Shown here piece by piece: positions 26,890-36,149 of a stretch of 64,000 bases of DNA. The stretch is from Bacteroidetes bacterium GWE2_42_24 (GTDB taxonomy: Bacteria > Bacteroidota > Bacteroidia > Bacteroidales > TTA-H9): assembly GCA_001768515.1 (NCBI GenBank), contig MEOA01000005.1:38800-102799 (forward strand). The letters are read 5' to 3'. Position 1 is the first letter of the stretch. The number at the start of each line of letters is the position of its first letter. A program made the translations under genes and the position numbers. The notes under the pieces were generated by a model. It was given only the letters and a program-made list of their open reading frames with translations, made no database searches and was not told where the DNA came from.

Positions 26890-27759
26890 CTAATATTCCC
26901 AAAGATCATGCTCGTATTGAAAGATCTCCTGTTTTATCTTTTCCGATTCGAGCAGGGCATCAAGCCCATTGGTATACTGCGAGATCTGACGATCATACAC
27001 ATTTTCAACCTTGTAAATATAAGAAGCAAATTTCCGCTTCAGAAAAAAGTCATCGTAGGAAATCCTTCCCGCATCGTTTCTTTCATTATAAATTTCCTGA
27101 TTACACAGCCAATGACGAGCTTCGGGGTAATAGACCCAGAAGATAGTCAGATCAGTTTTTGACTGTAATCGTATTTTGTTCTCAGCATGAAGTTCACGCT
27201 CATCAATTACAAGGCCAAGGGCAAGAATTCTGCAATCCATCTGCGACCGCTTTTTATCAAAGAACCAGTCTTCAACCACTTTAACGGCACAGATGTGACG
27301 GGGCTGTATTTTAACAGTATCGAACTCCTTACTTCCATCAGCAGCAGTAACCGCAATAAAGTGACGCATCGTTGATGAGGTGTCAAATTGCGCCACATCA
27401 GCAAATGGCTGAATGAATTCCTCGTCGTTAAAAACCCGTAGTGTATTCGTACCAAATGGGGTTGTTGCACGGGGAGTCCTGATGGCATCGGTCAATACAT
27501 TAAACAAACTCCTACGACCACGGGTTGGCTCCAGAGGAAAATACAAGGGTGCATTGGCTCTTTCACGCAGGTTGATATAACGCCATACACGTTTAGAATA
27601 CATTACATCAGATTCCTGAACGGAAGGCAGGGGTATCGGAACCCTGTTGGAAACCCTGATCTTCTGCCATGATGAATTAACCGGCGACACAACCGATTGA
27701 GAATTGACACAAGACAGCCATCCAAAAAATATCGCGAAAACAAGAATCAATTTATTCAT
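26890..27759 (-). CDS. gldN: Type IX secretion/gliding protein GldN (PorN)
   Basis: GldN is a periplasmic protein that forms, with lipoprotein GldK, the ring under the outer membrane in the type IX secretion system. The 289-residue product has a signal peptide (MNKLILVFAIFFGWLSCVNS) and family segments DVMYSKRVWRYINLREKAN-like near residue 52, PLYFPLEPTRGRRSLF, VKVVEDWFFDKKRSQMDCRILAL near 150, and VFWVYYPEARHWL-like near 200. It is the last gene of the operon, ten bases after gldM. Length is in the usual range. Confidence 0.95.
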   Translation of the reverse strand: MNKLILVFAIFFGWLSCVNSQSVVSPVNSSWQKIRVSNRVPIPLPSVQESDVMYSKRVWRYINLRERANAPLYFPLEPTRGRRSLFNVLTDAIRTPRATTPFGTNTLRVFNDEEFIQPFADVAQFDTSSTMRHFIAVTAADGSKEFDTVKIQPRHICAVKVVEDWFFDKKRSQMDCRILALGLVIDERELHAENKIRLQSKTDLTIFWVYYPEARHWLCNQEIYNERNDAGRISYDDFFLKRKFASYIYKVENVYDRQISQYTNGLDALLESEKIKQEIFQYEHDLWEY

Positions 27760-27769
27760 AACTAATAAT

Positions 27770-29398
27770 TTACAAAATATTAAGATAGAATCCCGAAACG
27801 ATTTCAGCCTTGGAGGATCCTTTTCTGCGTACCTGAATATTTTCGAAGTGAACCGTTGACCCTGACCTTAATCTGTCGATTACATTCGTACGAACATCGG
27901 CCGGGAGGAAAGCACCCGACACATTACGTTTTACACGTTCACCGTTTACTGTTGTTGAAAGATCAAACGACAACACGTCGTATTCAAGTCCATCGAAAAG
28001 AAAATCTATCAAAACAGCTTTTAACTCCGAACGTTTTAAGGCATCTATTGACACAGATCCACCGTTTTGCCTGTTGGCCATTACGATAGTAGGAGCGGGA
28101 ACTTTACGTACTTTAAACACCTTCGACGACATTTCAGCTACTTTACCGTCATCTTTTTTAATGGAAACTGTAATAGTAACTGGCGTTGTATTAGTAGGTT
28201 TGAAGAGGAACTGACCCGAACCACTTGGCTTTGGCGTTCCAACACCTCCTCCGGTCGCCTTTACAAGAACTTTTTCTGCCGGATAACCAGGCACTGACAC
28301 AGATACCGGGTTATCAAGATCTTCATAAAGCACCGAAACCTTATCAGGTGAAATGACAGCTACAGATTCCTGAACAAAGAATGAGCCCCCGAAATTGTAT
28401 TCTTCCGGCTCTCCCATTGGATTAGTGAGGCTTATCACACCAGCGTACTTCCGTTCACCAAAAGCCATGCCAGCAGTACCAATTTTCATCATAACCATTC
28501 CATTTTCACCAGCCACCCTGGTTCCACCAGGACCACCGGGCCATTTATCACTACCCGTAATGTACCTGACATCGGGGGCGGCGATAGTATCATAAGCAGC
28601 TACCAAAACCTCAGCTTCAAAAACTTCACCCTTAAACAGAAATTCCTTTTTAGGGATTACACGTGCAGCAATAGCATTAAATTTAAAATCTGTTGCACCA
28701 ACGTAACTGCTCAACCTGGTAACCACATCAAACTCCGCATTTCTGACTTCATTGATGAATTTATTAAGCAGAACCATGTCGGCGGCAAAAATGGTATGAT
28801 AAAAGTTATAATTTGACCAATCTTTGGCAACACCTTCAGCATCCTTAAATTTACCCTCTGTTTTCAGTCCGATCTGGGTAGCCATGGCTTCCTGATGTTC
28901 GGGCTTAACAAGATTAATCATGGCAGTACGGTAGTCCTGAAACTTTTTCTTCATTTCATCCCCGGCCGATTTCTTCGTTAGATCGCCACCCACGGTGCCT
29001 GTGAAAAAATTAGTTCCCTTTTCGTAATCATCCTTTGATTCAAACCATCGAAGGCTTACCGTATCAGGCCGTTGATTTTCCGGGTCATAGAGCTTAATCA
29101 GTTTGTACCTGGTATCCTGAATGTAAGCAATTGCTTCATCCGATAACCGCTTGGCTTCTATTGCCTTCTGGTAGTAAGATTCAGCTTCCTTTCCCGCGGT
29201 AGCTGCTTTCTGACCAAATTGAGTGTAGGTATCTGTAAGTTTCTTCTCAAAATTTGTTGTCGTCACCTCCATACTGTCATTTACAATAACGAAGGCGTTG
29301 AGGATGTCTTTTGAGACGTTGAGTGCCAGTAATGCAGTGAGAACAAGGTACATCATACCTATCATCTTCTGCCTCGGGGTTTCTTTAAATCCAGCCAT
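27770..29398 (-). CDS. gldM: Type IX secretion/gliding motor protein GldM (PorM)
   Basis: GldM is the inner-membrane stator-type rotor protein that spans the periplasm and links the GldL motor to the GldKN ring. The 542-residue product has one N-terminal membrane helix (residues about 13-33, GMMYLVLTALLALNVSKDILNAF), a helical first periplasmic domain (about 35-220), and three Ig-like domains ending in a C-terminal domain with RSELKAVLIDF. A conserved PRQKMIGMMYL precedes the helix. Length matches the family (about 510-540). It sits between gldL and gldN in the standard order. Confidence 0.96.
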   Translation of the reverse strand: MAGFKETPRQKMIGMMYLVLTALLALNVSKDILNAFVIVNDSMEVTTTNFEKKLTDTYTQFGQKAATAGKEAESYYQKAIEAKRLSDEAIAYIQDTRYKLIKLYDPENQRPDTVSLRWFESKDDYEKGTNFFTGTVGGDLTKKSAGDEMKKKFQDYRTAMINLVKPEHQEAMATQIGLKTEGKFKDAEGVAKDWSNYNFYHTIFAADMVLLNKFINEVRNAEFDVVTRLSSYVGATDFKFNAIAARVIPKKEFLFKGEVFEAEVLVAAYDTIAAPDVRYITGSDKWPGGPGGTRVAGENGMVMMKIGTAGMAFGERKYAGVISLTNPMGEPEEYNFGGSFFVQESVAVISPDKVSVLYEDLDNPVSVSVPGYPAEKVLVKATGGGVGTPKPSGSGQFLFKPTNTTPVTITVSIKKDDGKVAEMSSKVFKVRKVPAPTIVMANRQNGGSVSIDALKRSELKAVLIDFLFDGLEYDVLSFDLSTTVNGERVKRNVSGAFLPADVRTNVIDRLRSGSTVHFENIQVRRKGSSKAEIVSGFYLNIL

Positions 29399-29433
29399 AC
29401 TATGTCTTTTTATATATTAAACATTGCAGCTGC

Positions 29434-30627
29434 TTAGCCCTGACGTACACTCATTGCAGAGAGCATATTGCCGTAAATACTATTCAGTTTTGTGATATTG
29501 CTTGTCAGCAGATCAGCCTGCTTTTGATAATTTGAAGCCTGTTCGATAGATTTCTTCATTTGATCCAGATACATCTGCATAGCTGTTTGGATATCGCTCG
29601 ATGTCTTGGTTTGCGAAGCTGTTCCTGCCATCTGCTGATCCAATGATTTCTGCAGCGCCATAAATGTCTGGTTCAGCTTGGCGGTGTTATTGGCAGCCTC
29701 AGTCATAGAAGCCAGGTACAAGTCGGTAACCTTACGGGTCTGATCACCTGTCTGATTGGTACTCTGAGAATTCTTGATCTGTACTTCATACAACGCATTC
29801 AAGGCTGTAAGGTTTTTCGTTACTGTCTGAAGCTGATTAGCGTATGACTCACTATTGCTGACAGAAAGCTGTATTGTTTGCGAGGCTTTGGCAAAAGTTT
29901 CAGCAGATCCGGTGAATTTCTCCACCATCTCACCTGCAGCCCTGGTAGCCGTAGTTAGATTCTGTTTCAGTTCCTGGTGAGCTTTCAACTCCTGACTCAT
30001 GGTTTCCGAAACGTTATTGTAAACAGCATTCAATTGCTGAGTGCTCTTCGCAATTCCCTGAAGATTATCGAGATGAAGTTTCGAAACCTCTCCTTCACGT
30101 TGCAAAGTTTCACTGGTTTGAGCGTAAGCTTTCGAAAGGTTTCCAACATGTACGGTAGCCTGTTTCAAATGTCCCACAAATTCACCATTAACGGAAGCTG
30201 CATCAGCCATTGAATTCATATTTTTTGCTGTACTGGCAAAAGAACGCAATCCGTCTCCCAAGCTTTGAATCAGCACTGGATCTATCTTAGCTTCCGTAAA
30301 CATTTCATCAAGTTTGTCAGAAACAGTGGTTGTCTTTTGATACTCTTCTTCAAGTGGGGAAGGAATCGTATCATCACCATGGTACATACCAGCTAATTCA
30401 GGATAAACGAGACTCCAGTCGGGCTCAACGTGTGGTTTCTCAAAAGCAGAAAAGAAAAAGATGACTGCCTCGGTAATCAGTCCAACAAATAACATTTCAT
30501 TAGCACCAGTGATGTGTGTAATCTTAAAAAGAGCACCAACAATAACAACTGAAGCTCCCCACCCATAGAGCTTACCCATGAAATTTTTATACGCCCTGCT
30601 TTCAACAATTTTTTGTAACTTGTTCAT
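29434..30627 (-). CDS. gldL: Type IX secretion/gliding motor protein GldL (PorL), long coiled-coil form
   Basis: GldL is the proton-driven inner-membrane motor subunit of the type IX secretion system. Two membrane helices lie at residues about 20-40 (WGASVVIVGALFKI) and 45-62 (EMLFVGLITEAVIFFFSAFE), with Glu residues in the second helix as in the family. The remaining 300 residues are cytoplasmic and helical, with regular heptads and many Gln, Asn, Thr and Ala residues. At 397 residues it is longer than the roughly 215-310 residues I recall for other GldL/PorL proteins. It lies between gldK and gldM as usual. Confidence 0.94.
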   Translation of the reverse strand: MNKLQKIVESRAYKNFMGKLYGWGASVVIVGALFKITHITGANEMLFVGLITEAVIFFFSAFEKPHVEPDWSLVYPELAGMYHGDDTIPSPLEEEYQKTTTVSDKLDEMFTEAKIDPVLIQSLGDGLRSFASTAKNMNSMADAASVNGEFVGHLKQATVHVGNLSKAYAQTSETLQREGEVSKLHLDNLQGIAKSTQQLNAVYNNVSETMSQELKAHQELKQNLTTATRAAGEMVEKFTGSAETFAKASQTIQLSVSNSESYANQLQTVTKNLTALNALYEVQIKNSQSTNQTGDQTRKVTDLYLASMTEAANNTAKLNQTFMALQKSLDQQMAGTASQTKTSSDIQTAMQMYLDQMKKSIEQASNYQKQADLLTSNITKLNSIYGNMLSAMSVRQG

Positions 30628-30679
30628 TTGATCCGATTTATTTTGATTTGTACGTAATTTACTTCGTCTGAAAATCTAC

Positions 30680-32155
30680 CTATTTATATACCTCTGAAGA
30701 TTTGCTCGGATTATCATCCTTGGCACGTCCGAGATAGGGTTGTACACATCTGAACCCGATATAACTTTTTGCAGAATCCTGATACTCGTAGCTACGGGTA
30801 CCGTTATGAAGAAAGTAGGATACATCTTTCCACGAACCACCTCTGATTACTTTCCTTTTCAGAACAGCAGGATCGCCATCCTTGGCGTTGTATGTATAGC
30901 TGGGATTTAAATCCCAGGTAACATTAAAAGAAACTTCATCGTAAGCACTCTGTGTCCATTCGGCCACGTTACCCGACATATCATATAAGCCGAAGTCGTT
31001 GGGGGGATAATGGCCGGCGATCACAGTCTGAATACCTCCATCGGCTGCATAGTTACCACGCTGCGGCTTAAAATTGGCAAGAAAACATCCTTTCTGATTG
31101 CGTGGGTATGGACCACCCCACGGATACGGATTCTCTTCATAACCACCTCGAGCAGCATATTCCCATTCGACTTCGGTGGGTAAACGGAAATCACTAATCA
31201 GCGGCTCACCCTTCTGGCTTTGCAGATAAGTGTTCATATATTGGGTACGCCATACGCAGAAGGCCTGCGACTGCTCCCATGTAACCCCTACAACAGGATA
31301 ATTATCATAAGCCGGATGCCAGAAGTAGGTCTTAGTCATCGGTTCATTGTAACTGTATGAAAAATCTGCAATCCATGCCAACGTGTCAGGATAAACATTA
31401 ATAACCTCTTCCATCACAAAGGCTCTGCGGTTACCCTGAGCAGCAATCGCGGGGGAATAGTTACCTCCACCTCCGGTCATCTGTCCCTGCGCATTTTTCT
31501 GGTGCTGCCATCTGTTTGATGCCTTGGCTGCTTTCTGAAGATCAATCCAGAAATAGCGATAATACAGCTTTCTGCTGTCGATCTCCTTACGGTGGAAAAA
31601 ACGTTCTTCAATTGGCAGAAACAATCGATCTACCGGATTCGGGGTCCCCTGAGCCAACTTCTCACCTCTCCAATCTATCTTCTCTTTCCAGTTGATGATA
31701 TACTGCTCTGGTTGAACAGGAGCTCCTGTAGAGTCAATGTTGAAGTTGGTTGGATCGTCAGGCCCCTGCCCTGTACGGTCGTTCAATTTCTTGTCGATAA
31801 TAAAATGCTCAGGAACCTGCCCGGCATTGGCCACCTGAGAAAACCCAAGATAGGTGTGAGCCAATGAATCTCTTACCCAATAAACAAACTGACGATACTC
31901 GTTGTTTGTGATTTCTGTTTCATCCATATAAAATGATGAAAGAGAAACAGTTTTAGGTTGTTGGGTCTGAGCATACGGAACGTCCTGATCACCTGTCCCC
32001 ATGGTAAATGAACCAAGCGGAATAAAAGTCATTCCATAAGGATCCGCCTGATAAAAAGTCGGCCTGTCAGGAACTCCGGTGAGTTCCCCGTTTCCTGAAT
32101 TCCCGCAACCTGCTGCTATTAATAGCAATGCAAGATATAACAATGATCTTTTCAT
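30680..32155 (-). CDS. gldK: Type IX secretion/gliding lipoprotein GldK (PorK)
   Basis: GldK is an outer-membrane lipoprotein that builds the ring of the type IX secretion system with GldN. The 491-residue product has a signal peptide and lipobox (LLLIAAGC, C17), then an FGE-sulfatase-like domain (about 45-475) with GSFTMGTGDQDV, FYMDETEITNNEYRQFV, WEYAARGG and the closing GSWKDVSYFLHNGTRSY and GFRCVQ segments. The ATG at 32155 is preferred, since the frame to the left continues into PorP coding sequence without a signal peptide. A -7 element at 32220-32227 suggests an internal promoter. Confidence 0.95.
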   Translation of the reverse strand: MKRSLLYLALLLIAAGCGNSGNGELTGVPDRPTFYQADPYGMTFIPLGSFTMGTGDQDVPYAQTQQPKTVSLSSFYMDETEITNNEYRQFVYWVRDSLAHTYLGFSQVANAGQVPEHFIIDKKLNDRTGQGPDDPTNFNIDSTGAPVQPEQYIINWKEKIDWRGEKLAQGTPNPVDRLFLPIEERFFHRKEIDSRKLYYRYFWIDLQKAAKASNRWQHQKNAQGQMTGGGGNYSPAIAAQGNRRAFVMEEVINVYPDTLAWIADFSYSYNEPMTKTYFWHPAYDNYPVVGVTWEQSQAFCVWRTQYMNTYLQSQKGEPLISDFRLPTEVEWEYAARGGYEENPYPWGGPYPRNQKGCFLANFKPQRGNYAADGGIQTVIAGHYPPNDFGLYDMSGNVAEWTQSAYDEVSFNVTWDLNPSYTYNAKDGDPAVLKRKVIRGGSWKDVSYFLHNGTRSYEYQDSAKSYIGFRCVQPYLGRAKDDNPSKSSEVYK

Positions 32156-32219
32156 ATAAAGAGTCCGGTTAGATGGGTCGTTTTTCAATTCTTTCCGAGT
32201 CAATGGATTAGCAAACGTG

Positions 32220-32227
32220 CAAAAGTA
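32220..32227 (-). promoter_or_regulatory. Possible internal -7 promoter element before gldK (TACTTTTG)
   Basis: TACTTTTG on the minus strand matches TAnnTTTG, about 65 bases before the gldK ATG and close to the 3' end of the porP-like gene. It would allow gldKLMN expression apart from porP. Confidence 0.4.
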
Positions 32228-32237
32228 AGCGATATTT

Positions 32238-33197
32238 TTATAAAAATCTTGTATTTCTATAACTTTTAGGATTCTTATCCAAATCAAGTTTAAAACTATA
32301 GTTCACAACAATCTCATGGCTGCCGCTGCTTCCGGCACTTCCCAACTTAGACGTTGTGATATCATAGGAGTAACCCACACTTAACTGCTTGATTTTAATG
32401 CCAAGCAATATTGCTATAGCATCGGTGATACGGTAGCTAACCGCACCCCAAAACTTCTGATTATAGGTAACCCTGCCGGTCAAATCTACCTGATAACTAA
32501 CCATATCAGTTTTAATCAGAACACTGGGTTCAACTTCATAAAGCGGATAATCAGGAATAACGTATTCATATCCACCCTGCAGATAGAGGTGACGCTTGTT
32601 TTGATAATTGGGCTCATCGCCCAGACTTCCGGTACTTTGAATAAGCTGCGACGCTGCGAAGCCCATGTAATATTTTCCGGGAACTCTGTACAATACTCCC
32701 AAGCCAACGTCAAACATCATCGGTTTGTCGGCATCAGTGCCATTTAAAAGAGGATCACTTCCCGATTCAAGCGGATTGAGACTGGCAAAATCGATGCTTC
32801 TATTCATCAACCCGAGTGTCGGGCCAAAACTAATCTCACCCGATCTGAAATCCGTGATGTAGGCGTAAGAGAGCTTTAACCCTATATTTTGTTCGTAGCC
32901 AAGCTTATCGCTGAGGATAGTCAAACCAACACCTCCATGCAGAATTCTCAAAGGTGCATCGACTGATAGAAAAAAGGTGCGGGGGGAAACACGGGTCCCG
33001 GTGGCATCCGTAAACCCAACCCATTGCTCCCGTAGCAGGCCGGTAACCGAGATATTACCGCTCGTACCTGCAAAAGCCGGATTGTAAGCCATCGGCGCAA
33101 ACATATATTGGGTGAACTGTGGCTCTTGCTGAGCTTTCACACCCAATACAGTACAAATGAATACAATAACAATATATACCCTATTTGCGTAACCCAT
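32238..33197 (-). CDS. Type IX secretion outer-membrane protein, PorP/SprF family
   Basis: PorP/SprF proteins are outer-membrane beta-barrels of the type IX secretion/gliding machinery, some of which anchor secreted adhesins. The 319-residue product has a signal peptide (residues 1-22), then the family signature QQEPQFTQYMFAPMAYNPAFAGTSG, and beta-strand repeats to the end (HEIVVNYSFKLD), with GVGLTILSDKLGYEQNIGLKLSYAY in the middle. It lies 82 bases before gldK in the same direction, as in P. gingivalis porPKLMN. PorP and SprF cannot be told apart here. Confidence 0.93.
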   Translation of the reverse strand: MGYANRVYIVIVFICTVLGVKAQQEPQFTQYMFAPMAYNPAFAGTSGNISVTGLLREQWVGFTDATGTRVSPRTFFLSVDAPLRILHGGVGLTILSDKLGYEQNIGLKLSYAYITDFRSGEISFGPTLGLMNRSIDFASLNPLESGSDPLLNGTDADKPMMFDVGLGVLYRVPGKYYMGFAASQLIQSTGSLGDEPNYQNKRHLYLQGGYEYVIPDYPLYEVEPSVLIKTDMVSYQVDLTGRVTYNQKFWGAVSYRITDAIAILLGIKIKQLSVGYSYDITTSKLGSAGSSGSHEIVVNYSFKLDLDKNPKSYRNTRFL

Positions 33198-34310
33198 CAG
33201 ATTATTTGATCTAATTCCCGCTAAAAACGGCGATAAATTAACGAAAAAAAAACAACCTGAGCAAAAATGGCTGTTCTGCTACTATTTTTAAAAATAACTT
33301 TCGCAAAGCAATTCTTTTATACTCCGGTGATTAAAAATAGTTTCACTTCCAAGAATAGTATTCAGTCTTTTAGACGATCTCACCCACTGACTGATTACAA
33401 CTGAAATCCACATGCAGAAAGACACAAATTCCGGACAACACCTTGGCTATCCAATCTAAAGTATATCAATGCCTCCGGTTCAAGGGAATGGAAGAAACCT
33501 ATTTACAACCTAACATTATAACAAGGTTTCTGCCCAAAAATTGTTCCGGACCGAATCCAAATGGTAAGGTTTCCACATAAAAACAGAAAATAGCCCTTCA
33601 AATCACCACTAAACAAAATAATTGCCATTCATTAAACTTGTTTACTATCATAAAAACATATCAACAGTTTCCGGTAAATGAACCAGCCACATCTATATCT
33701 CCTCACTGAACTCATTGCAGACTCCTCTATCTACAAAAATTCTAAAATGACATCATGGGAAATATTTATGAAACTAATTTGAGACATATAACCATATTGC
33801 GCTCTATCAATAACAAACCCTTTCATTTACCAACAGATAACTCAACATTTTAAATCAGAATAACTTATAGTTATAAAGCATCTCACATCAACAGATACTG
33901 ACTATAATACAGCATTAAGGAAGTAAACTCCTAAAATCCATACAAGATTAAATACTTGTCGAAGGCGGGCAAATGAAAGCATATAGCATTAACGCTTAAC
34001 CCTGTAGATTATTTCAACAGGTTAACCCGGTCAGCACCGATGACAATATCCCTGAAACAACCTGATAAAAGCTCCAAATCATGAGATGCTCCTTCGGGGA
34101 AAGTTGTGCTTTGTACAGCCCGATATTCATCAATGGAATACTTCCGGATGATAAGCCAATTCAATTCTGCCTATAGCTGCATGTGGCGATTTCGCGTACT
34201 CAAAACTTTTTATCACTAAGAGCTCAAATGCCACAAAAAACCCACATTATTCTAAAACAAAAAAGAAAATCGCCAAAATACTGACAATCAGAGGCCAAAC
34301 ATAGTACCCG

Positions 34311-34376
34311 TTCGAAGTCGCTTCGAAGTCGCTTCGAAGCTGCTTCGTAGTGCGTTTGTAGCTCTTTCGTTTCTTT
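34311..34376. repeat. Degenerate tandem repeat with 11-bp period
   Basis: Six consecutive 11-base units start at 34311, 34322, 34333, 34344, 34355 and 34366. The first two are identical (TTCGAAGTCGC), the third is TTCGAAGCTGC, and the fourth to sixth drift (TTCGTAGTGCG, TTTGTAGCTCT, TTCGTTTCTTT). The core CTTCGAAG is itself palindromic. Related bits (ACGAAGCTGC) reappear at 34388, followed by a hairpin TGCTTC-AAAT-GAAGCA at 34395-34410. Confidence 0.85.
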
Positions 34377-35180
34377 ACGAAACAACAACGAAGCTGCTTC
34401 AAATGAAGCATAATTTTAGTATAACACCTGTAACAAGACGAGAGGAACAGTTTTTGAACATAAAAAGTAAAATCAGTCAGGGATGTTGATGCTTCACGAT
34501 TAGAAGCATACAGACCGGCTCCATCAGGTAAATGCTGATGGCTGAATTATTAATAACATGATGATTAATAACCAGAAAACAGCTACAAGAACAAATGCAT
34601 CCATGACCTGTTATTTCCAATGCCCCCACCCGAAAACAGGCTGACTGTCAATCAGTAGAAAAGCAAAAAAGTAGTGGCCTATCGAATCTGAATAACAATA
34701 TTTGTTATCGTGGCATAACACAAAACCTTATAAATTCAATTTCATTACCGGTGAATACAATAACACGATACTTTACTGGTGTAGGAGCACTTTCCTGCAG
34801 TCAGTACAAAACAGAAAACGAAAAGTACAGGGGTCAATCTTTACAACAAGTTATTGAACTACTTGATATTGAAGCGAACTCAAAGGATTACGACGGGCAG
34901 CAGAAATTCTTCTCGTCGTATTGCTATCTTCATTTCTCCAGATACTCTGGACCTTAATCTTTAACCCGGAGTCAATTATGTGTACTTTTTAACTACAAAT
35001 TGACAATCAATACATTACCAATAATTAAAATTTACCTACAGATTGTTAAGAATTTTAAGATATGTCAGCCAATGATTTTAATTTAATGGCTTTGTGTATT
35101 GAGGTTGTCAGAATTCAATCAGACACCTGAATGATTTCCAAACTGTAGAGAGCAGCCGTCGGTAATTTAGTAAATCAAAG

Positions 35181-35188
35181 TACCTTTG
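35181..35188 (+). promoter_or_regulatory. Bacteroidota -7 promoter element of the YitT pair (TACCTTTG)
   Basis: TACCTTTG matches TAnnTTTG exactly and ends 32 bases before the ATG of the first YitT gene. No clear -33 TTTG is seen. Confidence 0.6.
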
Positions 35189-35220
35189 TAAATTAATCCG
35201 GAAATTGATAACAATACGCT

Positions 35221-36144
35221 ATGCCATTCATTCCCAAAGAGAAAATATTTTCACAGCGCTGGTTCGCCGATTATGGCCTCGTTGCTGCCGGAGCCTTAAT
35301 CCTTGCCATAGGGTATGTACTGTTTATCTTTCCATATAATATAGTACCCGGAGGCGTTTATGGCCTTGCCCTCATTCTTCACCATATCACCCTTGGAATG
35401 CCGTACTGGCAGGATGGCTTTCCGGTTGGGATGGCCGGACTAATCATCAATATTCCATTAACATATTTGGGCATCAGAATTTTGGGACCCCGTTTTGGAA
35501 TTAAAACAATTATAGGCTTCATTCTGACCGCGGTCTTTATAGATTTATTGACCCTTGCAATCAACAACAGTGACCCGCTGGGTTTGAGCCATGATGTTCT
35601 TTTATCTTGCATTTTTGGCGGAGCCTTAGCCGGAGCAGGTCTTGGACTGATTTTCAAAGCGAGAGCCACTTCAGGCGGTTCCGACATAATAGCCATGATC
35701 ATCAGCAAGTATACAAAACTGCCTCTGGGACAACTCCTCATCTATATAGACTCTTGTATTGTACTATTAGGTCTGCTGGTATTTGGCGACTGGAAAATAC
35801 CGCTTTACAGTTGGATTGTGATTTTTATAACAGGAAAAGTGATTGATCTTGTACTTGAAGGGGTAAGTTATGAAAAGTCGATTATGATAATCAGCGACAA
35901 ACACCAGCAAATCAGAGATATCATCATTAATGACCTGAACCGTTCAGGCACCTTTCTGACAGCCAAAGGGATGTACAACGGAAGGGAACGCGTTGTTATT
36001 CATACTGTACTAAATCGCAGAGAACTAGCTATTTTAAAGGAGAGTATCAGATCGATCGACCCGAAAGCATTCCTCACAGTAACCGATGCCAGTGAAATTC
36101 TGGGCAAAGGGTTCAAATCGCTCAACGAAAAAATTTCAGATTAA
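35221..36144 (+). CDS. YitT family membrane protein (first copy)
   Basis: The 307-residue protein has five to six membrane helices in its first 200 residues, with the YitT signature segments GYVLFIFPYNIVPGGVYGLALILHH, LGPRFGIKTIIGF and FKARATSGGSDIIAMII. The C-terminal 85 residues are a soluble DUF2179 domain (RDIIINDLNRSGTFLTAKGMYNGRERVVIHTVLNRRE, ending in GKGFKSLNEKI). The physiological role of the family is not established. It begins the pair with the next gene after a gap of five bases; the two proteins are clear tandem paralogues over the whole length. Confidence 0.92.
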   Translation: MPFIPKEKIFSQRWFADYGLVAAGALILAIGYVLFIFPYNIVPGGVYGLALILHHITLGMPYWQDGFPVGMAGLIINIPLTYLGIRILGPRFGIKTIIGFILTAVFIDLLTLAINNSDPLGLSHDVLLSCIFGGALAGAGLGLIFKARATSGGSDIIAMIISKYTKLPLGQLLIYIDSCIVLLGLLVFGDWKIPLYSWIVIFITGKVIDLVLEGVSYEKSIMIISDKHQQIRDIIINDLNRSGTFLTAKGMYNGRERVVIHTVLNRRELAILKESIRSIDPKAFLTVTDASEILGKGFKSLNEKISD

Positions 36145-36149
36145 CAGAG

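Larger units (their letters stand above)
33198..35220. other. Gene-poor region of 2.0 kb between porP and the YitT pair
   Basis: No convincing gene is seen. The DNA is A+T-rich with stops in every frame. A repeat with an 11-bp period lies at 34311-34376 and a small hairpin at 34395-34410. Short open stretches on the minus strand, for example 34009-34164 (51 codons from a TTG), have protein-like composition but no recognised family and no promoter; they could be decayed coding sequence. A 68-codon frame at 34751-34957 from a GTG has no supporting signal. Confidence 0.6.

Noticed and set aside
34311..34376. CRISPR array
   Set aside because: The repeated units are directly adjacent 11-mers with no spacers, and no cas genes are in the window.
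34751..34957. A 68-codon open frame from a GTG in the gene-poor region
   Set aside because: It has no recognised family, no -7 element at a sensible distance and low-complexity neighbours.
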